From the NCBI GenBank assembly GCA_036417435.1, contig CM070903.1, positions 59,062,001 through 59,126,000 on the forward strand: DNA of 64,000 nucleotides, given 5' to 3'. This document shows, in pieces, positions 12,901 through 24,954 of this stretch; positions within the stretch are counted from its first letter, which is position 1; each line of letters opens with the position of its first letter. A program made the translations under genes and the position numbers. The DNA comes from Inia geoffrensis. Taxonomy: Eukaryota > Chordata > Mammalia > Artiodactyla > Iniidae. The notes under the pieces are model-generated. The model saw nothing but the letters and a program-made list of their open reading frames with translations. It searched no databases and was not told the DNA's origin.

Positions 12901-14009
12901 TAGAAAGCACAGAGATAAACCCACACACCTATGGTCAACTAATCTATGACAAAGGAGGCAAGGATATACAATGGAGAAAAGATATTCTCTTCAATAAATG
13001 ATGCTGGGAAAACTGGACAGCTACATGTAAAAGAATGAAATTACAACACTCCCTAACACCATACACAAAAATAAACGCAAAATGGATTAAAGACCTAAAT
13101 GTAAGACCAGACACTATACAACTCGTAGAGGAAAACATAGGCAGAACACTCTTTGACATAAATAACGGCAAGATCTTTTTTGATCTACCTCCTAGAGTAA
13201 TGGAAATAAAAACAAAAACAAACAAATGGGACCTAATGAAACTTCAAAGCTTTTACACCACAAAGGAAACCATAAACAAGACAAAAAGACAGCCCTCAGA
13301 ATGGGAGAAAATATTTGCACATGAATCATCGAAAAAAGAATTAATCTCCAAAATATATAAATAGCTCATGCAGCTCAATATTAAAGAAACAAACAGCCCA
13401 ATCCAAAAATGGGCAGAATACCTAAATTGACATTTCTCCATAGAAGACATACAGATGACCAAGAAGCACATGAAAAGCTGCTCAAAATCACTAATTATTA
13501 GAAAAATGCAGATCAAAACTACAGTGAGGTATCACCTCACCCCAGTTAGAATGGGCATCATCAGAAAATCTACAAACAACAAATGCTGGAGAGGGTGTGG
13601 AGAAAAGGAAACCCTCTTGCACTGTTGGAGGGAATGTAAATTGATACAGCCACTATGGAGAACAGTATGGAGGTTCCTTAAGAAACTAAAAATAGAATTA
13701 CCATATGATCCAGCAATCCCCCTACTGGGCATATACCCAGAGAAAACCATAATTCAAAAAGACACATGCACCCCAATGTTCATTGCAGCACGGTTTACAA
13801 CAGCCACGTCATGGAAGCAACCTAAAAGCCCATCGACAGCTGAATGGATAAAGATGTGGTACATATATACAATGGAATATTACTCAGCCATAAAAAGGAA
13901 CGAAATTGGGTCATTTGTAGAGATGTGGATGGATCTAGAGACTGTCATACAGAGTGAAGTAAGTCAGAAAGAGAAAAACAAATATCATATATTAATGCAT
14001 ATATGTTGA
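9984..14009 (+). pseudogene. L1 ORF2 remnant (endonuclease / reverse transcriptase)
   Basis: ORF2p supplies the nicking endonuclease and reverse transcriptase of L1. The N-terminal piece 9984-10457 shows the APE-like endonuclease with CLQETH and VGDFN motifs. The reverse transcriptase is visible from 11484 to about 12400 ([35 protein letters not shown]). Its active-site box reads FADN instead of FADD, removing a catalytic aspartate. The C-terminal cysteine-containing part closes at 13455-14009 ([17 protein letters not shown]). A SINE interrupts it at 10806-11015, and stops and frameshifts divide the rest. Confidence 0.92.
10806..11015 (+). mobile_element. CHR-2-type SINE inside L1 ORF2
   Basis: Complete short SINE (head ggcttctctggtggcgcag, B-box cgcgttcgtgcccc) with a pure A tail of about 19 bases at 10997-11015. 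The flanks acataaagag and acatagagac look like an imperfect target-site duplication. It postdates the surrounding L1. Confidence 0.92.
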
Positions 14010-14212
14010 ACCTAGAAAAATGGTACAGATGAACTGGTTTGCAGGGCAGAAATTGAGACACAGATGTAGAGAACAAACATATGGACAGCAAGTGAGGAAA
14101 GCGGTGGGGGGTGGGGGCGGTGGTATGATGAATTGGAAGATTGGGATTGACATGTATACACTGATGTGTATAAAACTGATGACTAATAAGAATCTGCTGT
14201 ATAAAAAAAAAG

Positions 14213-15851
14213 AATGCACAATGGGGAAAGGTTCAGCTCTTCAACAAATGATGGTGGCAAAATTGGATATCCACATGTAAAAGAAAGAAATTGAGCTCTT
14301 TCTTTTATCACACACAAAAATCAACTCAATGTGGATTAAAAACCTAAAGGATAGACCTGAATCTGCAACTAGAAGAAAACAGGGGAAAATCTTCTTGATG
14401 GTGGTCTTGGCAATGATTTCATGGATATGACACCAAAAGCACAGGCAACAAAAGCAAAAAGAAATAAGTGGGAATACATCAAATTTAAAACCTTCTGCAC
14501 AGCCAAAAAAAACAAGAGAGTGAAAAGGAAATGAACATAATGGGAAAAAATATTTGCAAACCATGTGTAATAAGGAGTTATTCTCCAAAATATATAAGGA
14601 ACTCCTACATCTTGAGAGCAAAAAGCCTCATAACCTGATTTAAAAATGGGCTAAAGACTTGAATAGACATTTTCCCAAGGAGACTTACAAATGGCCAATT
14701 GGCATATGAAAAAAAATAAAATTCAGTGTCACTAATCATCAGGAAAATGCAAATCAAAACGAGAATGAGATGTTACCTCATACTTATTAGAATAGCTATC
14801 ATCAAAAACACAAGAGGTACTGAGTGTTGTCAAGGATGTGAAGAGAATCTTTGTGCACCATTTGTGGATATATAAAATGGTGCAGCTGTTAATGGAAAAT
14901 AGCATGGAGCTTCCTCAAAAAATTAAAATTAGAAGTAGCATATGATCCAGAATCCCATTTTGCCTATTTATCCACAAGAATTAAAATCAGGAACTCAAAG
15001 AGATATTAGTAGTCCCATGTTCATTGCAGCACTATTCATAATAGCCAGTATGTGGAAATAACCTAAATGCCCATGGACAGATGAATGGATAAAATGAAGA
15101 TTTATATATACAATGGTATATTATTCAGCCTTTAAAAAGAAGGAAAATGTGACAACATGCAATAATCTTGAGGACATTATATTACTTGAAATAAGCCAGT
15201 CACAGAAAAGACAACTACTTCATGTTTCTACTTATTTAAAGTATCTAAAATGGTGAAATTCACAGAATCAAAGAATAGAATAGTAGTTGCCAAGGGCTGG
15301 GGGGAGAGGGTAAGAGGGAAGCTACTAATCTACAAGCATAACACTTCAAATAAGCAAGATGAACACGTTCTAGAGATCTGCCATAAATCATTGTACCTAT
15401 AGTTAACTATCTGTTCAGTTAATAATCTCTTAAGGACTTCCCTGGTGGCACAGTGGTTAAGAATCCATCTGCCAATGCAGGGGACATGGGTTCGATCCCT
15501 GGTCTGGGAAGATCCCACATGCCATGGAGCAGCTAAGCCCGTGCACCACAACTACTGAGCCTGCACTCTAGAGCCCGCGAGCCACAACTACTGAGCCCAC
15601 GTGCCACAACTACTGAAGCCTGCGCTCCTAGAGCCCATGCTCCACAACGAGAGAAGCCACCACTGTAAGCTCACGCACCGCAACGGAGTAACCCCTGCAC
15701 ACCGCCACTAGAGAAAGCCCACACGCAGCAATGAAGTTCCAATGCAGCCAAAAATAAAATAAATGCATAAATAAATTTATTTTTTAAAATAATCTCTTAA
15801 GAGGAAAGATCTCATGTTAAAATTTTCTTTCCAAAATAAAATAAAATAAAG
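14213..15851 (+). mobile_element. Outer old L1, 3' part, containing a CHR-1 SINE
   Basis: Resumes the L1 interrupted at 8933: ORF2 C-terminal phrases (ggaactcctacatcttgag, caatggtatattattcagcc) and then a 3' UTR (agtagttgccaagggctgggggg, gagatctgccataaatcattg). After the SINE it continues (ggaaagatctcatgttaaaat) and ends in an (AAAAT)n tail at about 15833-15851. No frame survives. Confidence 0.88.
15434..15787 (+). mobile_element. CHR-1-type cetartiodactyl SINE
   Basis: Longer SINE type, about 330 bases: tRNA head (ggacttccctggtggcacag, B-box gggttcgatccc) followed by internal repeats of a 'ccacaactactga' motif and an A-rich (AAAT)n tail. A perfect 13-bp target-site duplication, aataatctcttaa, lies at 15421-15433 and 15788-15800. 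Inserted in the 3' UTR of the older L1. Confidence 0.95.
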
Positions 15852-18356
15852 TTCAAAGCACTATTCAATATAAAAAGCAATTTTTTTCCAGAGTTAAAAA
15901 ATACTTTTAAAAATTACCTAATTGTTTGACTATCAATATTAGTAATGCCCATCTCTCCCAGTGACATTGGCAGGATTAAATTAGATAGATGTAAAAATGA
16001 TTCCCACTACATCAACTTATATAAAGGTGGGATAGAGAAAAGATTTGCAAGAGACTTCAAAGTATTCTTTGTTTTTCAGAATTTTTTTTTCCTTTTAGAT
16101 TCAGATCTTACACATCTTTAGGTTAAAAGAGGAAGGACCAGTGAGCTGCTTCTGCTAAAATTGCTGCTCATGTCTGTCATTAGGGTCAGAAAGCAGGCTA
16201 TGGCCTGGTATGATAGCATAGCACCTCCAACTTAGATCAGAAAGGAGAGAATGAGAGAATATAATGATATATAACCAAGCTATAATAGAAACTAAAATTA
16301 ACTCATCTTTCTCTCCATGCGTTCCTACTAGTAGTCTCAGTTTATTTGGGGTTTACTTTGAGCTTCCTGTTAAGGTCATTGCATTCTGTTTAGAGACCTT
16401 TCTATCTTTACCCAGGCTATGATTTCAATGCAGAAAAATCAAACTTTGAGTTTCTTGAAGGGAATCATGTTTCATTCATTTTTTCTCTCCAGCACTTAAG
16501 AGTAATTAGCATATAGGAGACCCCATAAATTCTTAATATTTGGATAAATAAACAAGAAAAAATATTGTGAAAAATTATGCAGAGAAATCTTTGATTTTTA
16601 TTTTTCACTAAGGAAAAACTTACACCTAAAATCTAAGTCTTTATTTAAACAAACCTGAAGATGAGATGGAATAAATTAAGGATAGATGAGGAATAAAGGA
16701 TGGTAACTTTCATTTGCAAGAAATGACATCATTCTGGAGTTTTGTTTTTCCTGTTCTTTATTCTTTACTTTCAATGACTGTTTCAACAGGTTATGCTGCA
16801 GAGTCCCTGATGATATAGTCAGTTACGGCCTTGAGCTGTGCTAAATAAAGGAACAATTATAAATTTCATAGTGAAGGTCTCTCTGACATAACATTCTTTT
16901 TGTGGGGAGATAGATGAGAGAGGAAGGTGGGGGAAATATCATGGTTATTTTTTTCCTCATTGGCTCCTTTTTTCTCTTGCCCAGTGTGTTTTACTACCAT
17001 CCATCAGAGTTACGTCAACAACAGGCTTTACCTAAAATAGCTGGAAAGTACCATAGTCTATCACTTACCCCCATCAGCAAGTCAATGTGAAACTTACTGT
17101 CTTCTACTAGGTCAAAAGGAATTGCTAATATTTTTTAGAGAACATGATGGATTACAGTTAGGATTCTTACAAAATACAAAAATAAAATATCAATATTATT
17201 TTCATTTCCGAATTCAATGGAAGAAGAAACGGAAAAGCATAGATGAAATTTCTCTCTCAACCTTATTTGCCATTTATTTTGAAAGGGAGGGAAGAGAGCA
17301 ATGGGGATAAATTCCAAGCCGTCATTTAAAAATGTGGCCACAGACAGTTGTTATTGATGTGTCATTACATCATGCTACTTGATAAAATTTAAATGCATTT
17401 TCCTTTTCCTGCATCTGAATTAAGGTTGTCTCCCCAAAACTCCTCCAGGGATGCTTTCCTCTTTGTGTCTCCATTTTTCAAGGAGTGTGAAGTTGACACA
17501 AAACTCTCATGAAATTTGGCCTTCAAATCATAGAGGAAAGAAAATTAGTGCTTTGTGGACTCAGTGCCCTCTCATAAAGGGCACCACTGTGAAACTGATG
17601 TTCTTCCTAGCTGACTCCTTAACTAACCAGAACCACTGGTACCCCAATCTTGTGCTACATTCAAGATTTGGCTTTTAGCTCATCACGTCAAGTGCACCTG
17701 GTTAGTTTCTAGGGCTTTAGTGCCAACTTCCCTAGTACAAAAGTTCATAAATTGGTGTCTGTGGAACACTAAAAGGACCAGCAGGAGGACAGAGGAGAGT
17801 ACCAAGAAATTGTAAAATCTGCCTTCCACCCAAAATTCAGCCATAAAACTTCTGCCTTTATTTGTTTTATAGGTTAAGGTTAATCCATATACTATATGGA
17901 TTAAGGAAACCACTTGTTTAAAAAGTTGGAAAACCATGCTCAACCCAATTTAGAATATCAGAAGAAAAGCAGAATCATAGAAATTTAGAGCTAAAAGGGA
18001 TTTACATAACAGTATAATCGAATTCTGTGATTACATGAATGAGAAAATTAAGTTGGGGAGAAGTGAAGAGACATATCCGAGGGCTTACGGTTATTTGAAG
18101 ACATACATCTATTGATTTGTCGTCCAATATTCTTTTTGTTCTATCATGTCAGTGATACTTGAAGAATGAAAAGTGAGGAAACATCCTTCCAATGGCTAAC
18201 TAAACTCCATGATGTTGTTAGTTGCTTTGAAGATACTATGGAGTATTAAAACTAATTAGTCCCCATTCATTTATCCTTCTATCCTTCCTCCCATCTATCC
18301 ATTAATCCTTAGCCAAGCAAATGTAGGTTAACACTAGAAGCCTATTCCTGATTATA

Positions 18357-18372
<16 letters not shown>
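15852..18372. other. Intergenic, no gene seen; L2-like tail
   Basis: No supported gene or RNA. About 16440-16550 resembles an L2 3' end (agcacttaagagtaattagcat, then ttctta atatttggataaata). About 17960-18110 resembles an ancient CR1/L3-like repeat (agaatcatagaaatttagagct). A (TA)n run sits just before the SINE at 18354-18372. Confidence 0.55.
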
Positions 18373-18390
<18 letters not shown>

Positions 18391-18584
18391 TTTCGGTACG
18401 CGGGCCTCTCACTGTTGTGGCCTCTGCTGTTGCGGAGCACAGGCTCCGGACGCGCAGGCTCAGCGGCCATGGCTCACGGGCCTAGCCGCTCCGCGGCATG
18501 TGGGATCTTCCCGGACCGGGGCACGAACCCGTGTCCCCTTCATCGGCAGGCGGACTCTCAACCACTGTGCCACCAGGGAAGCCC
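18373..18584 (-). mobile_element. CHR-2-type cetacean SINE
   Basis: Antisense short SINE; the T run at 18373-18393 is its A tail. Target-site duplication tcctgattatat at 18346-18357 and 18585-18596. High similarity to the other nine copies suggests a fairly recent insertion. Confidence 0.95.
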
Positions 18585-18887
18585 TCCTGATTATATTTTA
18601 ATAGCACAAGTACTGTAGTAAATTCATCTAATTCCCAAGCACTCAAAGGCTAAAGACTATAAGCATGTCTTTAAGGATCTCCATGAGGGCATACATTCCA
18701 GATCCTACATTTAAGAGATCACTGAATCAGGTAATGGACAGACTTGTACTATGGGGCTTCTGATCACAGATTCCTGGGGACTTCCAAAAATAATTCGTGT
18801 TAAAAAGAGGAACTTTCTGCCTAGATTTTGCTATGAAAACCTGGATATCATTATGTCAGGTTGGTTTACATACTGATGCCACTTTTT

Positions 18888-19094
18888 TTTTTTTTTTTTT
18901 TTTGCGGTGCGCGGGCCTGTCACTGCTGTGGCCTCTCCCGTTGCGGAGCACAGGCTCCGGATGCGCAGGCTCAGCGGTCATGGCTCACGGGCCTACCCGC
19001 TCCATGGCATGTGGGATCTTCCCGGACCGGGGCACGAACCCGTGTCCCCTGCATCGGCAGGCAGACTCTCAACCACTGCGCCACCAGGGAAGCC
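18888..19094 (-). mobile_element. CHR-2-type cetacean SINE
   Basis: Antisense short SINE with T run up to about 18903. Flanked by the target-site duplication tgatgccacttttt (about 18874-18887 and 19095-19109; the T run blurs the left edge). Only 300 bases from the previous copy and in the same orientation. Confidence 0.94.
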
Positions 19095-19109
19095 CTGATG
19101 CCACTTTTT

Positions 19110-21559
19110 GTCATGAGTAATCTGTGTGTCTTCAAGCCACTCGTTCTCTCTCTTGGATGTGTGTTACTGTCTAGAAGACCATAAGACAAGGGAATTACAG
19201 TGATGTTAAAAACCTGCTTCTCACTGGCTCTTATTGCTGTCTGGTATTGTTGTATCACCAACTCTCACACCAATCCCTCAGCTCTTAAGTGGTATCTCAC
19301 ATGTGCTTCAAATAATTCTTTTAGTGACAAAAAGGCACGTGCCCTTTTCTTGGTCTTCTGTTCCAGACTCATTCAGGGACAAGTGAGTGAGTCTGCCAAG
19401 GCATCCAGTGGGTGGGGACCCATGTGAAGGTGCCCTGTATCAGCTGGCAGAGCCCATAGCGATTCTGTCTCTCACAGGGCACTCGCTATCATGGGTATTA
19501 CCATCACCTCCACAGGGCCTGATGCTGCCACTGGGCATGACCTCTGCCTCTCCCAGGTACTGCTTCTTTCAAAGAGTGCTGTCAGCTGCTGCTGCCACAA
19601 TGTGCTACTATCATCTGAACATACCCCAGCCACTTTGGCTCCCATCACCTGCACTGGGGTGCTCTTGCATATAAATTCTGTCCAAAGGTATATGGGGCTC
19701 TGTGGAAAACCATAAAGATTTCTTCTTTCCACCTTGTGTTCCTCCCGTTAGTGTGAGATCAAAAAGGGGTTGTTTGGCTTCCAAACTCTATGAGTTTTTC
19801 TGAAATGGCTGTGATGAAGTGAAATTAACATATAGACATTCACAGCTTTTTTCCTTCCTTTCTTCCCTCCCTACTTAGCTTTTTTGCCTCCCTCCTTCCT
19901 GAAGAGGTAAAGGACAAAATCTAAGTGGATTGTTTGAGAAAAGCAAAGAACCACACCCCCAGGTTGAGGAGGGGGAACATATGGTAGAAGGATATGCCAT
20001 GTCTGATGCATATTAGGATGCTCTGTACAGAGGAGAGAGGAGGCTGATGGACCAGGATGGACAAGACTGTGTGGATGGGAGAACTCTGTTAGGATGCAAG
20101 AATGAGAGACTTCCAGGTATCTGAGGATGCTCAAGAATGTGGAAAAGACAGGAGGTTTTCACTAGAATAGCTATGAACTAAGTTTCTTTGTTCACCTAAT
20201 GCTTGAAAGACAAAGAAGTAAAGCCTTAACTTTCAGCCTAGACTAGGTGCAGTTTTATATACACTGTGTAGTTACACTCGTATTTATATACTGCACACCA
20301 CTGTATCCCCACTCTATTTGTCTCCCCTCTATAGATTGGGACATGAGTTCATAAGGACTAGGTCAGGAGACAAATGTGAAGGAAAGACACCAAGACATAT
20401 ACAGAATTCCGGCTGCCACTTGAGGTTGAATCTTCACTGCAAAGCCAAGCTTTACTATCTCTCTTCTCCCCTGAGATGAATTCTCATCAAGACTACTCAT
20501 AGTCTCATAAACTTCTGGTAGATCCACTGCTGAGTTGGCCAGAGTTGTCTTTCTAGCTTTGCCTGAGCCACAGCCAAAAAGGAATAGAGTTTAGGCTCAG
20601 TTGGGACCCCCATTACCCTTATTTTCAGTAAAAAGCAGAATTGTGTCTCAGACCCTGGCAAGTAACTCTTGCTCATGCACTTGAGTTCTTTGGGTGCCAG
20701 CGTAAGCTGACACTTTCATTGTTTCCTCATTCCTACATTCCAGTTTTATAAATCCCAAAATTAATTTGGAGCAGCTGAAGACGAATCTGCTTCAGAAGAC
20801 TACATACTTCCCGAAGTATACCAGTTGATTTAAGGGCTGATTTATTGGAGACTTGTGGGTTCACCAGCTTTTGACTTCATTTTGCTTCCCAGATCAGCAT
20901 CTGTGTTTGTTTAACTGCCACTGGTTGACTCACTATGAGAATCATGGATGCCATGTGGAAAGCCCAGGGGCCACATAGTTCATCTCCTGAAGTGACGCTG
21001 CGGGTGTTTCTATCACTCGTCAAGTTAGGATGTGTCATGTGGAAATTGCGCTCAAACATTGAGTCTACCAGTTCTCTGGAAAAATAAATCTCAGAATTCA
21101 CAATTCCATGAAGTTTTCTCCAAGCATGTCAACATCCTTTTTTCCTAAAGCCAAAGAAGAGATGATTTCGTTTCCTGATAGCAAGGAGGTTATATTTAAT
21201 TCATGTTCTCACTGCATTCCTATCCTGTACCAGGCCCAGCACTAAGGACAGAGATCATGGAAGTATACACACAGTCTCTACTAAGGGAGCAGACGGGTAC
21301 CCCCCACAGGGCAGAGTGTAATGCTAAGTAGAGGTTCACTCAAGGTGAGTGGGCTATTAAGTTTGACTGTGGAGGGAGGAGTAGCTTACAGTAGAGCAGG
21401 GCTAGGTGAGGACACTTAGCTGTCATCTTTCATGTCACCTCATCTGTGCCAGGAGGAGAGGCACTTGGCTTAGAAGCCCTTATACCTGTCCTTTGTGCAA
21501 GTCCCTCCCATCTCCTGCCAATGCCCCTCCCCTGAGTTAGTGTGGTGGTTGCATATCAA
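19110..21559. other. Intergenic, no gene seen; weak L2-like block
   Basis: Mixed-composition DNA with no supported gene. 21215-21400 (accaggcccagcactaagg, then cacacagtctctact) faintly resembles antisense L2. The remainder is unclassified. Short ORFs such as 19387-19674 show no recognisable domain. Confidence 0.5.
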
Positions 21560-21715
21560 AGTATTTGAGACACTTTTGGAAGACAGAGATGCCCAAGCCC
21601 CACCACAGACTGTCTGAAAGAAGATCTCCAAGGGAGGAGCCTGGGGATCTCTATTTCTTAAAGCTTTCTGTCCAGAGGATTCCCTAGTGGTGCAGCCAGA
21701 CAACCTGGCACAAGT
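21560..21715 (-). mobile_element. MER5-like hAT-Charlie MITE
   Basis: The block gatgcccaagccccacca ... gagcctggggatctctatttc ... aaagctttctgtccagaggattc follows the order of a MER5-type non-autonomous hAT element. It is old and diverged, so the ends are approximate. Confidence 0.55.
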
Positions 21716-22239
21716 CTTCAGACTGCTCTCTGAATACCATTGCTCTGAAAGTTTTCTCCAAAATTCCATCAGTGGTGCTGGGTGGGTATTCTCTGAAGTG
21801 TACCACACAACAAAATCTGCCCTTAAAGATTTGGCTGTGGGCCCAAGTTGAAGATGAGATGCCCAAGGGAAAGAAGGTATATGCTAAACTTGGAAGTCCC
21901 CCAAGTCTATTTTGATCCCATCCATCATGCCTAGACTCTCATATGCTACTTTGGGGTAGAGCTATTTAGGACATAGCTAATGAAACCACTATGGGCCATG
22001 GAGATAAGTGTATGAGGCCAGCTCTAGGTTAGCTTCAAGGTTAGCTCTCATCTTTCCATAAATTCCTGAAGTACTTATTTGTTGGCCAGATCAAGTGCTC
22101 CTTTTTCTGTTGTGATTTAAGTACATGTCAGGTTAGGCCAATTGCTCAGAACAAAGACTGAAAACTTGCAAGCATCCCTGTACCATCAGGTTCCATGGGC
22201 ACCCTGACCACATGCACTTCTTATGTCCATTGGATGCGT
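21716..22239. other. Intergenic, nothing recognised
   Basis: About 520 bases without a gene, RNA or repeat that I can name. Confidence 0.5.
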
Positions 22240-22379
22240 AGTATCAGCATGGTAACAGGGAATACTCTGGACGTGGGACAAAAGACCTGGCTTCAAGTCT
22301 TGATTGTGCTACCATGTACCTGTGTGTCTCACTTAACCCTTCTATATCAATTTCCTTGTCTACAAAATGAGGGAATTGA
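22240..22379 (+). repeat. MIR SINE, 5' part, split by an L1
   Basis: Typical MIR core and tail wording: agacctggcttcaagtc, then gtgtgtctcacttaaccctt, then caatttccttgtctacaaaatgaggg. It is cut by the L1 that follows and seems to resume at 24743 (ggattggattagaaaattgcc). Confidence 0.8.
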
Positions 22380-24742
22380 TGATCATCTTAATAGATGCAG
22401 AAAAGCTTTTGACAAAATTCAACACACATTTATGATAAAAACCCTCCAGAAAGTAAGCATAGAGGGAACTTACCTCAACATAATAAAGGCCATATATGAC
22501 AAACCCACAGCCAACCTCATTCTCAATGGTGAAAAACTGAAACCATTTCCACTAAGATCAGGAAAAAAAAAGGTTGTCCACTCTCAACACTATTATTCAA
22601 CACAGTTTTGGAAGTTTTAGCCACAGCAATCAGAGAAGAAAAATAAAAGGAATTCAAATCAGAAAAGAAGTAAAGCTGTCACTGTTTGCAGATGACGTGT
22701 TACTATATATAGAGAATCCTAAAGATGCTACCAGAAAACTACTAGAGCTAATCAACAAATTTGGTAAAGTGGCAGGATAAAAAATTAATACACAGAAATC
22801 TCTTGCATTCCTATACACTAATGATGAAAAATCTGAAAGAGAAATTAAGGGAACACTCCCATTTACCACTGCAACAAAAAGAATAAAATACCTAGGAATA
22901 AACCTACCTAAGGAGACAAAAGACCTGTATGTAGAAAACTATAAGACACTGATGAAAGAAATTAAAGATGATACAAAGAGATGGAGAGATATACCATGTT
23001 CTTGGATTGGAAGGATCAACATTGTGAAAATGACCATAATACCCAAAGCAAACTACAGATCCAATGCAAACCCTATCAAACTACCAATGGCATTTTTCAC
23101 AGAACTAGAACAAAAAATTTCACAATTTGTATGGAAACACGAAAGACCCCGAATAGCCAAAGCAATCTTGAGAAAGAAAAACGGAGCTGGGGGAATCAGG
23201 ATCCCAGACTTCAGACCATACTACAAAGCTACAGTAATCAAGACAGTATGGTACTGGCACAAAAACAGAAATATAGATTAATGGAATAGGATAGAAAGCC
23301 CAGAGATAAGCCCACGCACATATGGTCACCTTATCTTTGATAAAGGAGGCAAGAATATACAATGGAGAAAAGACAGCCTCTTCAGTAAGTGGTGCTGGGA
23401 AAACTGGACAGCTACATGTAAAAGAATGAAATTAGAACACTCCCTAACACCATACACAAAAATAAACTCAAAATGGATTAAAGACCTAAATGTAAGGCCA
23501 GACACTATCAAACTCGTAGAGGAAAATGTAGGAAGACCACTGTATGACATAAATCACAGCAAGGTCCTTTTTGACCCACCTCCTAGAGAAATGGAAATAA
23601 AAGCAAAAATAAACAAATGGGACCTAATGAAACTTCAAAGCTTTTGCACTGCAAAGGAAACCATAAACAAGATGAAAAGACAACCCTCAGAATGGGAGAA
23701 AATATTTGCAAATGAAGCAACTGACAAAGGATTAATCTCCAAAATTTACAAGCAGCTCATGCAACTCAATATCAAAAACACAAAGAACCCAATCCAAAAA
23801 TAGGCAGAAGACCTAAACAGACATTTCTCCAAAGGAGATATACAGATGGCCAACAAACACATGAAGGAATGCTCAACATCACTAATCATTAGAGAAATGC
23901 AAATCAAAAGTACCATGAGGTATCACCTCATACCAGTGAGAATGGCCATCATCAAAAAATCTAGAAACAATAAATGCTGGAGAGGGTGTGGAGAAAAGGG
24001 AACCCTCTTGCACTGTTGGTGGGAATGTCAATTGATACAGCCACTATGGAGAACAGTATGGAGGTTCCTTAAAAAACTAAAAATAGAACTACCATACGAC
24101 CCAGCAATCCCTCTACTGGGCATATACCCTGAGCAAACCGTAATTCAAAACGAGTCATGTACCACAATGTTCATTGAAGTACTATGTACAATAGCCAGGA
24201 CATGGAAGCAACCTAAGTGTCCATCAACAGATGAATGGATAAAGAAGATGTGGCACATATATACAATGGAATGTTACTCAGCCATAAAAAGAAACGAAAC
24301 TGAGTTATTTGCCGTGAGGTGGATGGACCTAGAGTCTGTCATACAAGCAAGTTGGAAAGAGAAAAACAAATACCGTATGCAAACACATATATGTGGAATC
24401 TAAAAACAAAAATGGTTCTGAAGAACTTAGGGGCAGGACAGGAATAAAGACACAGACCTAGAGAATGGACTTGAGGACACGGGGAGGGGGAAGGGTAAGC
24501 TGGGATGAAGTGAGAGAGTAGCACTGACATATATACACTACCAAATGTAAAATAGCTAGTGGGAAGCAGCTGCATAGCACAGGGAGATCAGCTCGGTGCT
24601 TTGTGACCACCTAGAGGGGTGGGATAGGGAGGGTGGGAGGGAGACGCAAGATGTATATGTATAGCTGATTCACTTTGTTATTAAGCAGAAACTAACACAC
24701 CATTGTAAAGCAATTATACTCCAATAAAGATGTTAAAATAAA
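22380..24742 (+). mobile_element. 5'-truncated cetartiodactyl L1 inserted in a MIR
   Basis: The copy starts inside ORF2 and runs through the 3' UTR to an A-rich end at about 24742. It is better preserved than the L1 at 8934: long ORF2 pieces remain at 22952-23281, 23426-23803 and 23846-24403. The 3' UTR holds a G-rich run with quadruplex potential and the polyadenylation signal ccaataaagatg. The flanks gaattgatga and gattggatta may be remains of the target site. A shorter relative of the same 3' end lies at 57832-58235. Confidence 0.93.
22382..24403 (+). pseudogene. L1 ORF2 C-terminal remnant
   Basis: Reads the second half of L1 reverse transcriptase and the C-terminal region. The active-site box is intact here as FADD (LSLFADDVLLY, 22672 onward), and the cysteine-rich C-terminal motif ([18 protein letters not shown]) is in the 23846-24403 frame. 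A frameshift near 22570 (an A run), stops near 22780 and 23281 and another near 23803 break the frame. 5' truncation removes the endonuclease, so no active protein is possible. Confidence 0.9.
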
Positions 24743-24790
24743 AGGGGGGGGATTGGATTAGAAAATTGCCAAGATCAGACCCCTTTTCAC
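24743..24790 (+). repeat. MIR SINE, 3' remainder
   Basis: ggattggattagaaaattgccaagatcag resembles the segment that follows the 22240-22379 part of the MIR, which places the L1 inside it. Confidence 0.55.
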
Positions 24791-24954
24791 TGGGATAGTG
24801 TATGATTGATAGGGCATTGAAAATTGTTATGAATTAATTTACATAGATTTTTGTCTCTGCCAGTGCTTTTAGTAATTAGAAGTGTGACTTACGGAAACAA
24901 TTTTTCAAAAGCTATATTTTATTAATTAAAATGGGAAGGAAGAAAATAGCCTAA

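Larger units (their letters stand above)
8934..14212 (+). mobile_element. Near full-length cetartiodactyl L1, dead, containing a SINE
   Basis: The element begins in the last part of the L1 5' UTR, carries remnants of ORF1 (9036-9925) and ORF2 (9984-14009), and ends with a cetartiodactyl L1 3' UTR and short A tail at 14200-14212. It sits inside an older L1: aatacacaatggg on the left (8921-8933) matches aatgcacaatggg on the right (14213-14225), a 12/13 target-site duplication. A CHR-2 SINE at 10806-11015 interrupts ORF2. Numerous stops and frameshifts show it is long dead. Confidence 0.93.

Noticed and set aside
18797..19184. Overlapping open frames with repeated 'GLSLLWP' and '[16 protein letters not shown]' peptides, seen also near 7400, 8050, 10750, 25530, 29700, 37500, 49200 and 62050
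   Set aside because: They are translations of CHR-2 SINEs, which are GC-rich and free of stops in several frames. Not genes.
22195..22620. 141-codon frame
   Set aside because: A chance join of MIR sequence with the start of the truncated L1.
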